Shown: in pieces, positions 8,358-19,658 of the stretch
Layout of the letters: every line of letters starts with the position of its first letter
How positions within the stretch are numbered: the stretch's first letter is position 1
NCBI RefSeq assembly: GCF_030757795.1
Contig: NZ_JAUQWH010000020.1
Coordinates: forward strand, 1-64,000
DNA length: 64,000 bases
DNA from: Actinoplanes oryzae
GTDB lineage: Bacteria > Actinomycetota > Actinomycetes > Mycobacteriales > Micromonosporaceae
Reading direction: 5' to 3'
The notes under the pieces: generated by a model
What the model was told of the DNA's origin: nothing
Database searches by the model: none
The model's input: the letters and a program-made list of their open reading frames with translations, nothing else
Position numbers and translations under genes: made by a program

Positions 8358-10249
8358 GCGTACGTCTTCTCCATCGTCTCCGTCTTTTCCATCGTCTCGG
8401 GGTCCAGCGAGCGCGTGGCCCGGGCCTTGCCGCGCGCCGACCGGGCATGCATCACCTGGATCCGCCACACCACGAGGGGCAGCAGGCAGATGACGAGGTT
8501 GAGGGAGGGCCACAGCCACATCCAGCCGTCCACGTGGCCGAGGAACGGCGACGCGATCAGCAGCCCCGCGTAGAACGCCGCCCAGCCCAGGCTGTGCCGG
8601 AAGGTGGAGACCCGGTCCGGGCTCATCGCGTCGCCCTTGGGCGTCACCACGAAGCCGGCCTTGCGGCCGAGGAGCGCGCCGATGTACGACGACACGTACA
8701 GCGGAGTGGACAACGTGGACACCAGCATGCCCGGCAGCCCGGAGGAACCGCTGTCCTCGTGCGGGCTGACGTTGTGGCGCCGGTTGAAGATGTAGAGGCC
8801 GATCTGGAAGAGGGCGGCGTCGACGTAGAGCATCAGCCACACCTCCTGCGGCACCTGCACGCCCTTGGCGCCGAGCAGCAGGTAGCAGGCGGCGACGCCG
8901 GCGCCGAGCAGCCAGGACAGCGCGGTCAGCGGGTAGTACGCCATCAGTAGCCCGTAGTGCAGCGCCCGGCCGAAGCCCAGCTTCCAGCCCATCTTCCAGA
9001 ACTTCTTGACGACGACCTCGTCGGTGCCGCGCGACCAGCGGTGCTGCTGGGAGAAGTAGTCGGTCCAGCTGGACGGGCCCTCGCCGACGGCCAGCACGTC
9101 CGGGGTGTAGACCGAGCGCCAGCGCTTGCCGGTCTCCGGGTTGTTCGTGCTGTGCATGACGAGGCTGGTCGCCATGTCCTCGGTGATCGAGTCCTGCAGG
9201 CCGCCGATGCTGCGCAGCGCCGAGATGCGGACGGCGTTGTTGGTGCCGACGAGCATGGCGATGCCGCGCTTGTTGCCGGCGCGCTGCAGCAGCGAGTGGA
9301 ACAGGTACTGCTGCGACTCGGCCCAGCGGGTGACGACGCTGTCGTAGTTGCCGTAGACCTGCGGGCCCACGACGAAGCCCACGTCCGGGTCGTCGAAGTA
9401 GCCGAGCAGCCGCTCGCAGAAGTTGGGCTGCGGCACGTGGTCCGGGTCGACCGAGACGAAGACGTCGTACGAGTCGCCGTGCCGGTCGATCCACGAGTTG
9501 TAGTTGCCGTGCTTGGTCTTCGCCTTCATGGCGCCCGCGGGCATGTTGTACTGCGGCATGCCCTTGCGCGTGTAGTGGCGGATGCCCCGGCGCTTGCACA
9601 TCGCCTTGACCTCGGGGTCGTCGCCCTCGTCGAGCAGCCAGACGTCGTACGGGCCGGGGTGGCGGATCTTCAGCGCCGCGACCAGGGTCTGCTCGACCAT
9701 CTCCAGCGGCTCCTTGCCGGGGACGATCGTGGTCAGGAACGCCACGCGCAACTTGCTGTTCGGCACGACGGGCACAGGATCTCGCGCCCAGATCGTTGCC
9801 AAGCACAGGGTCACGACGTTGACCAGACGGAACAACTCGATCAGCGACGTCGCCGCGATCATGAACACGGTGGCGCCGAAGACGACCGGCTTGAGGTCCG
9901 GGTCGGGCAGCTCGATGGCGGAGATCAGCCACGCGAAGAACGTCGTCTCGAACGCGAAGGCGAACAGCGTGATGAACACCGTCGCCACCGGCCGGCGCCG
10001 CGCGAGCCGGCGCATCTTGACCCGGTACTCCTCGGAGCGGTTGGTGCGCAGCTCGGCCGGCCCGGCCAGCACGCTGTACGCGCTGTAGCTGTACCGGAAC
10101 GGAAGGATGTGGGTCTGGTCGTTGCCGCCGCTCAGGTTCTCCAGCTCGTGCCGGTTTCGGGGGGCCGGGATGACCGTTGTCTCGTCGAGTGGTGGTTCAG
10201 GGTTGCGGGGGCGTCCGGATCCCGGGGACGGGGTCTGAACAACACTCAT
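8354..10249 (-). CDS. cslA: Cellulose-synthase-like glycosyltransferase CslA
   Basis: This 631-residue membrane GT2 enzyme is likely to polymerise a beta-glucan at the growing tip from a nucleotide-sugar. The processive GT2 set is present: LLDEGDD near 206, VDPDH near 266, ITEDMA near 355 and QQHRW near 403. Two membrane helices precede the catalytic domain and about four to five follow it. ATG 10249 was preferred because AAGGAAG precedes it; the ATG at 10267 has no ribosome site. The C terminus ends in a duplicated ETMEKT unit, an 18-bp tandem duplication at about 8364-8400. It heads the cslA-glxA-GH6 operon. Confidence 0.93.
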   Translation of the reverse strand: MSVVQTPSPGSGRPRNPEPPLDETTVIPAPRNRHELENLSGGNDQTHILPFRYSYSAYSVLAGPAELRTNRSEEYRVKMRRLARRRPVATVFITLFAFAFETTFFAWLISAIELPDPDLKPVVFGATVFMIAATSLIELFRLVNVVTLCLATIWARDPVPVVPNSKLRVAFLTTIVPGKEPLEMVEQTLVAALKIRHPGPYDVWLLDEGDDPEVKAMCKRRGIRHYTRKGMPQYNMPAGAMKAKTKHGNYNSWIDRHGDSYDVFVSVDPDHVPQPNFCERLLGYFDDPDVGFVVGPQVYGNYDSVVTRWAESQQYLFHSLLQRAGNKRGIAMLVGTNNAVRISALRSIGGLQDSITEDMATSLVMHSTNNPETGKRWRSVYTPDVLAVGEGPSSWTDYFSQQHRWSRGTDEVVVKKFWKMGWKLGFGRALHYGLLMAYYPLTALSWLLGAGVAACYLLLGAKGVQVPQEVWLMLYVDAALFQIGLYIFNRRHNVSPHEDSGSSGLPGMLVSTLSTPLYVSSYIGALLGRKAGFVVTPKGDAMSPDRVSTFRHSLGWAAFYAGLLIASPFLGHVDGWMWLWPSLNLVICLLPLVVWRIQVMHARSARGKARATRSLDPETMEKTETMEKTYA

Positions 10250-10522
10250 GGCTTCCTTCCACGACATGCGATAACGGGGTCAGCCCGGCGTTGGGCGTGA
10301 CGCATCGTGACGGCGAAGGCCGCGTGGCTTCCGCTGTCCGGGTGACTATTCGTGTTCGTTGATCTGCTGAATGACCGCGTGACCTGCGGTTTTCTCCTGC
10401 CGGGAGGCTGCACAACGTGCCATGCGCAGATTGCGGAATGGTGAACGTGGCCGCTCTCCGATCCGAGGAAGTTTCGGAGAGTGACGAAAACCGCCCGGCA
10501 ATATCCGGATTTGTCGCGGGCT
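10250..10522 (-). other. cslA leader with inverted repeats
   Basis: This 273-bp gap lies between hypX and cslA on the same strand. It contains an 8-12-8 inverted repeat (10454-10461 with 10474-10481) that could end hypX transcription. Read on the minus strand, two small hairpins in series follow near 10380-10415. No ORF is convincing. The cslA promoter must lie here, but no clear -35/-10 pair is seen. Confidence 0.4.
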
Positions 10523-12289
10523 TCAGGCGGAGATCGGGACCGCCGGACGGACCGCCGCTTTGATCTGCTCGCGTCCCGGATGCTGGGACATCACAGGTTT
10601 CATCGGCCGCTTATTTGCATGTAGCAGCAGGTTATCGGGGGTGCGGACCGCGCGGGACTTGCCGACGAAGGCGTGCCGGGCGGCGGCGAATCCGGACCGG
10701 TCGCCGAAGATGTCGCTGCTCATCTCCGCCAGCTCACGGGTCTCGTAGACGTCGAGCGGAATGCGCTCGGCTTCCGCCCGGCGGGCCTTGCGCGCCCGGC
10801 GCCTCGCGGCCGACCGGGGATCGGCGAGGCGGACGGCGAGGGCGGACAGCCAGTCCCCGTACGCGTCGGGGTGGCGCGGCCCGAGCTCGTCCACCAGCCC
10901 GAGCGACAGGGCCTGCCGGGCGCTCACCGGCAGCCGCTCGTCGACGAGGCGCTGGGCCGTCTCCGCGCCGACGCGCCGGGGCAGGGTGAAGGTGTGCAGC
11001 TCGGAGCCGTACAGGCCCATGTCGTAGTAGGGGTTGAGCACGATGCCGTCGCGGGCCGCCACGACGTCCGCCCCGAGGCCGAGCATGACGCCGCCGGCTC
11101 CGGCGCTGCCCGCGTACGCGGCAATGGTCACCTGGCCGGAGCAGGTGATCACCTCGCGGCAGACCGCGTTGATGGCCTTGATGTTCGCCCACGCGGTGCC
11201 GGCCGGGTCCGCGGCGGCCTCGATCACGTTGAGGTGGATGCCGTTGCTGAAGGCGTCCGTGCCGCCGCGCAGCACCAGCACCCGGGTGTCCTGCCCGGCG
11301 GCGTGCCGGAGCGCGGCGAGCAGCCGGCGGCAGTGCCCCGGCGACATGGCGCCGTTGTAGAAGTCGAAGGTGAGCCAGCCCACTGCCCCGGAGCGCCGGT
11401 AGCGGATCTGCCGGTAGACCGGGCCCTCCGGCTCGACGCCGATCGGCACCGGCGACTGCGGCACGCCCGCGAGGTCGCGCCCGAGCACCGTCGTCGCGGG
11501 CAGCTTGACGCCGCCCACCTCCTTCAGGTGGCCCAGCCACAGACTGGCGTCGCCGGTCGCCACCAGCACCGCGCCTTGACGCCGGCCCAGGATCGTGCCG
11601 GGGGGTGCGCCGCGGGACAGGCCGAGGTGGGCGTCGTACGCGTAGACCTCGCGCCCGGCCACGGTGGTGCGGACGCCCGGGGAGCCGTCGGCGGCCCGGA
11701 TCCGGCGCAGGATGGCCTCGGCCGGGTCGGACCAGTCGAAGGCGCGGTCGGCCTGCTTCATCGCGGGGCGGGGGCGGGCGCCGCGTACCTCGGCGGGGGT
11801 CTCGGCCGGCGGGGTCGGCCGGAAGCCGGGGTCGGCGGCCTTGGCGACGACCTCGAAGACGCACTCGAGGGCCGCGTCGGCGACGGGCCCGGAGTAGAGC
11901 GACGACTTGCGCGGCGCGCCGGCCGGCATCGGGAAGGTCCGGGTGGCCCAGATCGGCCCCGCGTCCAGCTCCTCCACGGCCTGCAGCGCGGTCACGCCCC
12001 AGGCCGGGGCGGACTCGGTGATGGCCCAGTCCAGCGACGACGGCCCGCGGTCGCCCACGGGCCCCGGATGGATGATGACGGTGCGCCGATGTCGCCAGAC
12101 CTCGGCCGGCACCCGGTCCTTGAGGAACGGGCACACGATCAGGTCGGGGCTCGCCCGCCGGATGCCGTCGATCATGTCGGCCGGACTCGTGGCGAGCTGG
12201 ACGCCGACCTCGTGGCCGGCCTCTCTCAGTGCGCACCACACCCGCTGGGTCAAGCCGTTGAACGCCGACACGAGCAGAACGATGCGCAC
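10523..12289 (-). CDS. hypX: HypX-like formyl-transferase/enoyl-CoA-hydratase fusion
   Basis: This 588-residue protein joins an N-terminal formyl-transferase-like domain (about 1-250) to a C-terminal crotonase (enoyl-CoA hydratase/isomerase) domain (about 300-540). This is the architecture of HypX/HoxX, which makes CO from formyl-tetrahydrofolate via CoA for O2-tolerant [NiFe]-hydrogenase cofactor assembly. The HPGPVGDRGPSSLDW block near 77-91 is characteristic. The start is GTG 12289, four bases after GGGGAGG, and mfd is divergent. No hydrogenase structural or hyp gene lies in the window, so its partner is elsewhere or it acts in another formyl-transfer reaction. Confidence 0.82.
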   Translation of the reverse strand: MRIVLLVSAFNGLTQRVWCALREAGHEVGVQLATSPADMIDGIRRASPDLIVCPFLKDRVPAEVWRHRRTVIIHPGPVGDRGPSSLDWAITESAPAWGVTALQAVEELDAGPIWATRTFPMPAGAPRKSSLYSGPVADAALECVFEVVAKAADPGFRPTPPAETPAEVRGARPRPAMKQADRAFDWSDPAEAILRRIRAADGSPGVRTTVAGREVYAYDAHLGLSRGAPPGTILGRRQGAVLVATGDASLWLGHLKEVGGVKLPATTVLGRDLAGVPQSPVPIGVEPEGPVYRQIRYRRSGAVGWLTFDFYNGAMSPGHCRRLLAALRHAAGQDTRVLVLRGGTDAFSNGIHLNVIEAAADPAGTAWANIKAINAVCREVITCSGQVTIAAYAGSAGAGGVMLGLGADVVAARDGIVLNPYYDMGLYGSELHTFTLPRRVGAETAQRLVDERLPVSARQALSLGLVDELGPRHPDAYGDWLSALAVRLADPRSAARRRARKARRAEAERIPLDVYETRELAEMSSDIFGDRSGFAAARHAFVGKSRAVRTPDNLLLHANKRPMKPVMSQHPGREQIKAAVRPAVPISA

Positions 12290-12475
12290 ATTGCCTCCCC
12301 AGACAATTCGATCCCTTTGCCCAGTCTTGTCCGCCGATCTAGGTGTTTGTCGCACACGCGGTCCGGCAGTTGTGTGTGGCGCCGGTTCTCCGGTGCGGCG
12401 GACTAAGCTGGGTCGGGTACCCCCCGTCCAACGGGCGCAGGGGTTTTTCGATGTGCTCTCGAGAGAGATTTCTTC

Positions 12476-16090
<3,615 letters not shown>

Positions 16091-16126
16091 CATTCTCCGA
16101 ATACGCGTGCCCGGAGCAGCCCCCTG

Positions 16127-16160
16127 GCGGCCGGCGAGGTGGGTGCCCACTCCCGGCCGC
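16127..16160 (+). terminator. Hairpin terminator after mfd
   Basis: GCGGCCGG (16127-16134) pairs with CCGGCCGC (16153-16160), and GTGGG/CCCAC extends the pairing inward. It lies 37 bp after the mfd stop. There is no U-tract. Confidence 0.55.
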
Positions 16161-16244
16161 AGCGCCCGCATCCGGCGTGACGTCGTGGTCCAGGCCGTCG
16201 CCCCTCCTGGTGGGGCGCGGTCTGTGCCAACGTCACCATGTCGC

Positions 16245-16274
16245 TTGCCAAGTGTCGTACGACAAGCCTAGTCT
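16245..16274 (+). promoter_or_regulatory. Leaderless promoter with a palindromic operator in the spacer
   Basis: TTGCCA (16245-16250) and TAGTCT (16269-16274) are 18 bp apart, and the ATG at 16281 is 6 nt after the -10, so the transcript is probably leaderless. The spacer contains the perfect 12-bp palindrome TGTCGTACGACA (16253-16264), placed where a bound repressor would block polymerase. Confidence 0.6.
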
Positions 16275-16280
16275 TGCGTC

Positions 16281-16493
16281 ATGACACTCGTACCGGAGCA
16301 GCGAATTGACGAGGAGACCGAGGCGGTTCCCGAAGTCATCTGGTTCACCCGCGAGGAGTGGCGGGAGTGGGTCTTGAGCGGGGTCGCCGAGCTCGGGCTC
16401 ACCTGGGAGGAGCTCCAGGCGCAGGCCAGGGAGGAAGACTTCGTCTCCTGGGACGCCGAGAAGATGTGGATGATGTACGGTGGCACGCTCTGA
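16281..16493 (+). CDS. Small acidic protein, first gene of a two-gene operon
   Basis: This 70-residue protein is rich in Glu and Trp with no signal peptide or membrane segment. The segment from FTREEWREW through LTWEELQAQA looks helical and loosely resembles the recognition part of short XRE-type or toxin-antitoxin regulators, but no family was recognised with confidence. ATG 16281 coincides with the predicted transcription start, and the next gene overlaps by 14 bp. The operator in the promoter spacer suggests autoregulation by this protein or its partner. Confidence 0.7.
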   Translation: MTLVPEQRIDEETEAVPEVIWFTREEWREWVLSGVAELGLTWEELQAQAREEDFVSWDAEKMWMMYGGTL

Positions 16494-17139
16494 TCTCGAG
16501 CGCCGTGCGCGGCGCTTCGCCGAAACGGTTCAGCACCTGCTGAACAGCACGGTTGCCGATCACGTCAACGTTCAGGCGGCGGCCACTTCCGACGCCGGTG
16601 TGTTCTCGGTGGGTCCGGGTCTGTCTGCGCGCAACCCTCGCGCGCGCCCGGTGAAGATGCGCACGGCCGATCCCACTGTCCCGGTGTTCTTGGATGTGTT
16701 CTTCATGCTCTCCCTGGACACCGAGGGCGAATTTCTCACCGTGCGCTCGTCCTCCTTCGGGGTGCGGGGCGCCCCCGATGAGGCTCAGGCGTGGTTCCAC
16801 TACGACTACGAGCGCGACAAGGCGGGTTATGCCGAGGCGCACCTCCAGATCGTCGGGAGGCACGAGAAGCTCGAGCGGGCCATGAGCACGCTGAGCCGGC
16901 GGCGGAAGCGGAAGGGGCTCGGCGACATGCACTTCCCGGTCGGCGGCCGACGTTTCCGGCCCGCGCTCGAGGACGTGATCGAGTCCCTGATCGAGGAGGA
17001 GCTCGTCGAGCCGAAGGAGGGCTGGGAAAAGGAGCTGGAGCGATCCCGGCGCGAGTTCCGGGACATCCAGCTCCGGGCGGCGATCCGGCGGGCTCCCGAC
17101 GTGGCGGGCCAGGCCCTGGCGGATCTGGCTCGCCGCTGA
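16480..17139 (+). CDS. Uncharacterised protein, second gene of the operon
   Basis: This 219-residue soluble protein starts at GTG 16480, overlapping the previous gene by 14 bp, which points to translational coupling. The centre (about 60-115) has beta-rich stretches such as PVFLDVFFMLSLD followed by a WFHYDYERD segment. The C-terminal third is charged and helical (EEELVEPKEGWEKELERS). It has no HExxH and no recognised nuclease or kinase motif. The tight pairing with a small regulator-like protein resembles toxin-antitoxin or stress modules, but function is unknown. Confidence 0.7.
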   Translation: MARSDLERRARRFAETVQHLLNSTVADHVNVQAAATSDAGVFSVGPGLSARNPRARPVKMRTADPTVPVFLDVFFMLSLDTEGEFLTVRSSSFGVRGAPDEAQAWFHYDYERDKAGYAEAHLQIVGRHEKLERAMSTLSRRRKRKGLGDMHFPVGGRRFRPALEDVIESLIEEELVEPKEGWEKELERSRREFRDIQLRAAIRRAPDVAGQALADLARR

Positions 17140-17161
17140 CGGCGCCGGTGGGCTTCGGGCG

Positions 17162-17641
17162 CTACTCGTCCAGGGCGGCCAGGCGGTCGGTGAGGTCGTC
17201 GGCGAAGCGGCCGAGCAGGCGGCCGAGGGTGCTGCGGTCCTCCGGGGACCAGTCGGACAGGGCGTCCCCGAGCATGCCCAGCACCGTCTGCAGGTAACGG
17301 CCGATGGCGGCGGAGCCATCGGCTGTCAGCTCGACCCGGCGCGCTCGCTGGTCGTCGGGGTCGATGATGCGGCGGGCGAGGCCGCGTCGTTCCAGCTCGT
17401 GCACCTGCCGTGTGACGTGCGGGCCGACCACCTGCATGCGCTTGGCGATCTCGCCGATGCGCAGCGGCTCGCCGGCCATGTGGAGCGCGAGGAGCACTCC
17501 CAGCGCCGGGCGGTCCAGGTTGATGCCGGCGTTCTCTGTGGCGCGCTCGATGAGGCGGCTGCGGTTGAGCACCGTGCTGAGCTGGGAGATGCGAGGCAGG
17601 ACGGCGAGCAGGTCTCCAGATGTGTCGGTCATCACTCTCAT
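17162..17641 (-). CDS. MarR-family transcriptional regulator
   Basis: This 159-residue winged-helix regulator has the HTH at about 60-100 (LRIGEIAKRM then TRQVHELERRGLARR) and the basic wing DPDDQRARRVELT. It is divergent from the FAD monooxygenase, with a perfect 17-bp inverted repeat between them, so it most likely represses its own gene and the oxygenase until a small aromatic or xenobiotic ligand binds. ATG 17641 is used; ATG 17632 (MTDTSG) is an alternative behind GAGAG. Confidence 0.88.
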   Translation of the reverse strand: MRVMTDTSGDLLAVLPRISQLSTVLNRSRLIERATENAGINLDRPALGVLLALHMAGEPLRIGEIAKRMQVVGPHVTRQVHELERRGLARRIIDPDDQRARRVELTADGSAAIGRYLQTVLGMLGDALSDWSPEDRSTLGRLLGRFADDLTDRLAALDE

Positions 17642-17645
17642 TTCA

Positions 17646-17662
17646 ATACCTAAGTTAGGTAT
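17646..17662. promoter_or_regulatory. Probable MarR operator
   Basis: ATACCTAA (17646-17653), a central G and TTAGGTAT (17655-17662) form a perfect 17-bp dyad in the divergent intergenic region. It overlaps or abuts the promoters of both flanking genes. Confidence 0.72.
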
Positions 17663-17667
17663 ATAGT
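17662..17667 (+). promoter_or_regulatory. Candidate -10 of the monooxygenase gene
   Basis: TATAGT directly abuts the right half of the MarR operator, so operator occupancy would block polymerase. A weak -35 may lie near 17639-17644. Confidence 0.45.
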
Positions 17668-17705
17668 TTCCTCATCGCACTGAGACCTCACCGAGGAGGA
17701 AGCTC

Positions 17706-18893
17706 ATGAGCAGGGTACTGATTTCCGGAGCGAGCATCGCGGGTCCCACCCTGGCGTACTGGCTGCGGCGACACGGGTTCGACGTCACCGTGGTCGAGAA
17801 GGCGGGCGCGGTCCGGGGCGGCGGCTACCCCATCGACATCCGGGGCACGGCGCTCGAGGTCGTACGGCGGATGGGGGTGCTGCCGGCGCTGCGGGAGGCG
17901 CACATCGACACGCAGCGACTGACCTTCCTGGAGCCGGACGGCAGCACGATAACCACGATCAAGCCCGACGCCATCGTCCGAGGGGTCGAGGGCCATGACC
18001 TGGAGGTCCCCCGGGGCGACCTGACCTCGATCCTCTACGGTGCCGTCCGCGACGACGTCGAATTCCTCTTCGGCGACAGCATCGGCAGCCTCGACGACGG
18101 CCCGGACGGGGTCGACGTGACCTTCCAGGGCGGTGCCCGGCGCCGCTTCGATCTCGTCGTCGGCGCCGACGGGCTGCACTCGCACACCCGGAGCCTGGTG
18201 CTCGGCCCCGAGGCGGACTATCACCGCTATCTGGGTCACTGCTTCGCCGGCTTCACGATGCCCAACGTCCTCGGCCTCTCCCACGAGGGCGTCGTGTGGA
18301 GCGCGGCCGGCCGGGGCGCCGCACTTTACGCGGTCGGGGACGGCGAGCAGGTTCACGGGTTCCTGACCTTCGACCGGGCGGAGGCGCCCTACGACGCCTT
18401 CCGCAACCCGGAGGCGCAGCGGGAGCTCGTCGCCGCCGTCTTCGCGGGGGACGGCTGGGAGATCCCCCGGATGGTCGCCGCCATGCGCTCCGCCGACGAC
18501 CTGTTCTTCGACGTCGTCAGCCAGATCCGGATGCCCCGCTGGTCGACCGGCCGGGTCGCCCTGGTCGGCGACGCCGCCTACGGCCCGTCGTTCCTGACCG
18601 GCCAGGGCTCGAGCCTCGGCCTGGTCGGCGCCTACATGCTCGCCGGCGCCCTGGCCGGGCACGGCGACCACGAGGAGGCCTTCGCGGCGTACGAGCGGGA
18701 CACCCGGCCCTACGTCGAGGCCAACCAGAATCTTGTCGACGAGGGCGACCGCACTCTGTTCCCGGCTACCGAGGAGGCTCTGGCCCGGCGCAACGAGATG
18801 CTGCGCGGCCTGACCGCGATGCCCGCCGAGCCGGGGCGCCCCGAGCATTCGGCGCTCATCCTGCCGGACTTCGAGGCCGCGGCTCCGCGGTAG
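17706..18893 (+). CDS. FAD-dependent aromatic/TetX-like monooxygenase
   Basis: This 395-residue group A flavoprotein monooxygenase would use NAD(P)H, O2 and FAD to hydroxylate a small aromatic or drug-like substrate. The dinucleotide motif is near 7-12 (GASIAG), the DG motif GADGLHSHTR near 153-162, and the GD motif GDAAYGPSFLTGQG near 286-299. ATG 17706 has an excellent GAGGAGGA site. It is divergent from the MarR gene and shares its operator. Related actinomycete enzymes are often annotated as TetX-like, but resistance cannot be claimed from sequence alone. Confidence 0.9.
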   Translation: MSRVLISGASIAGPTLAYWLRRHGFDVTVVEKAGAVRGGGYPIDIRGTALEVVRRMGVLPALREAHIDTQRLTFLEPDGSTITTIKPDAIVRGVEGHDLEVPRGDLTSILYGAVRDDVEFLFGDSIGSLDDGPDGVDVTFQGGARRRFDLVVGADGLHSHTRSLVLGPEADYHRYLGHCFAGFTMPNVLGLSHEGVVWSAAGRGAALYAVGDGEQVHGFLTFDRAEAPYDAFRNPEAQRELVAAVFAGDGWEIPRMVAAMRSADDLFFDVVSQIRMPRWSTGRVALVGDAAYGPSFLTGQGSSLGLVGAYMLAGALAGHGDHEEAFAAYERDTRPYVEANQNLVDEGDRTLFPATEEALARRNEMLRGLTAMPAEPGRPEHSALILPDFEAAAPR

Positions 18894-18951
18894 GAGGCTC
18901 GTCGGTGGCGGCTGGGCGCACAGCGGGTCGGGCTCGGGAAGCCGGGCCGGT

Positions 18952-19046
18952 CAGTCGGTCGTCGGCGCGTTGAGCGGGGTCAGTCGGTCATCGGTGCGCT
19001 GAGCGGGGTCAGTCGGTCGTGGGCGCGTTGAGCGGGGTTAGTCGGT
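18952..19046. repeat. 29-bp tandem repeat at the 3' end of the tetR gene
   Basis: Three near-identical 29-bp units (18952-18980, 18981-19009, 19010-19038) are followed by a partial fourth copy whose sequence encodes the last codons and stop of the TetR gene. The array therefore looks like repeated duplication of that gene's 3' end. Confidence 0.8.
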
Positions 19047-19595
19047 GGCCGGCAGGGTGAGCAGGGTCAGGAAGTCGTCGAACGCGCGGTCGGCCCGGGT
19101 GGTGTCGCCGGTGGCGTCGAGATCCATGATGAGGCCGCGGATGACGGCGAGCGCCAGGGTGCCGAGTTCGGGGCGGCCCAGGGTGCTCATGCCTTCCTCG
19201 AAAGGCCGCAGCCAGTCAGTGGTGGCCTCGTGCCGGAAGCCCGGCCACAGGTGCTGGCCCGGGTCCTCGCGGAGCCGGCCGAACATGCTCAGGTAGGGCT
19301 GGCCGTCGGGGCCCGTCATGGCTCGCCAGGCTCGGCGCAGCGTGACCGGGTAGGGCTCGTCCGGCCGGGGCGCCACCAGGTCGCCGAAGAAGTCGCGCTG
19401 GCGCCGGCGGGCCCGGTGCAGGATCTCGCGGAGCAGCGCGTCGCGGGTGCGGAAGTGGTAGATCAGCATCCGGACCGAGGTGCCGGACGCCGTGGCGAGT
19501 GGCTCGAGGCGGTCGGGCAGGCCGTGGGTGAGGGCGTGATCGACACAGGCGTCGAGGAGGCGCTCGCGGATCTCTGGTTGCTTGTGCCGGCCCAT
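19038..19595 (-). CDS. TetR-family transcriptional regulator
   Basis: This 185-residue regulator has an N-terminal HTH (about 9-52; LEPLATASGTSVRMLIYHF is the recognition region) and an all-helical ligand-binding domain. It is divergent from the alpha/beta hydrolase gene across 63 bp that holds a CGGTA-N4-TACCG dyad, so it is the likely local repressor. Its last codons and stop arise from a partial copy of the downstream 29-bp repeat. Confidence 0.87.
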   Translation of the reverse strand: MGRHKQPEIRERLLDACVDHALTHGLPDRLEPLATASGTSVRMLIYHFRTRDALLREILHRARRRQRDFFGDLVAPRPDEPYPVTLRRAWRAMTGPDGQPYLSMFGRLREDPGQHLWPGFRHEATTDWLRPFEEGMSTLGRPELGTLALAVIRGLIMDLDATGDTTRADRAFDDFLTLLTLPATD

Positions 19596-19619
19596 CGCCG
19601 CACTTTTTCACGTAACTGG

Positions 19620-19633
19620 CGGTACGTCTACCG
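19620..19633. promoter_or_regulatory. Candidate TetR operator
   Basis: CGGTA (19620-19624) and TACCG (19629-19633) are perfect inverted arms around CGTC, centred in the divergent tetR/hydrolase region. An overlapping ACGTA/TACGT pair (19610-19614 and 19623-19627) is an alternative. Confidence 0.5.
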
Positions 19634-19658
19634 TTGATCCTCTACCGAGGAGGACGTG

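Noticed and set aside
6144..8573. Long plus-strand frame opposite glxA and the GH6 gene
   Set aside because: Antisense shadow of two well-supported genes; no start signal and no domain.
10380..10522. c-di-AMP (ydaO-type) riboswitch upstream of cslA
   Set aside because: A few GGCAGG- and GGTCAC-like stretches are present, but the conserved core and pseudoknot elements cannot be matched by eye.
16253..16264. SOS (LexA) box upstream of the two-gene unit
   Set aside because: The palindrome TGTCGTACGACA lacks the GAAC...GTTC core of actinobacterial LexA sites.
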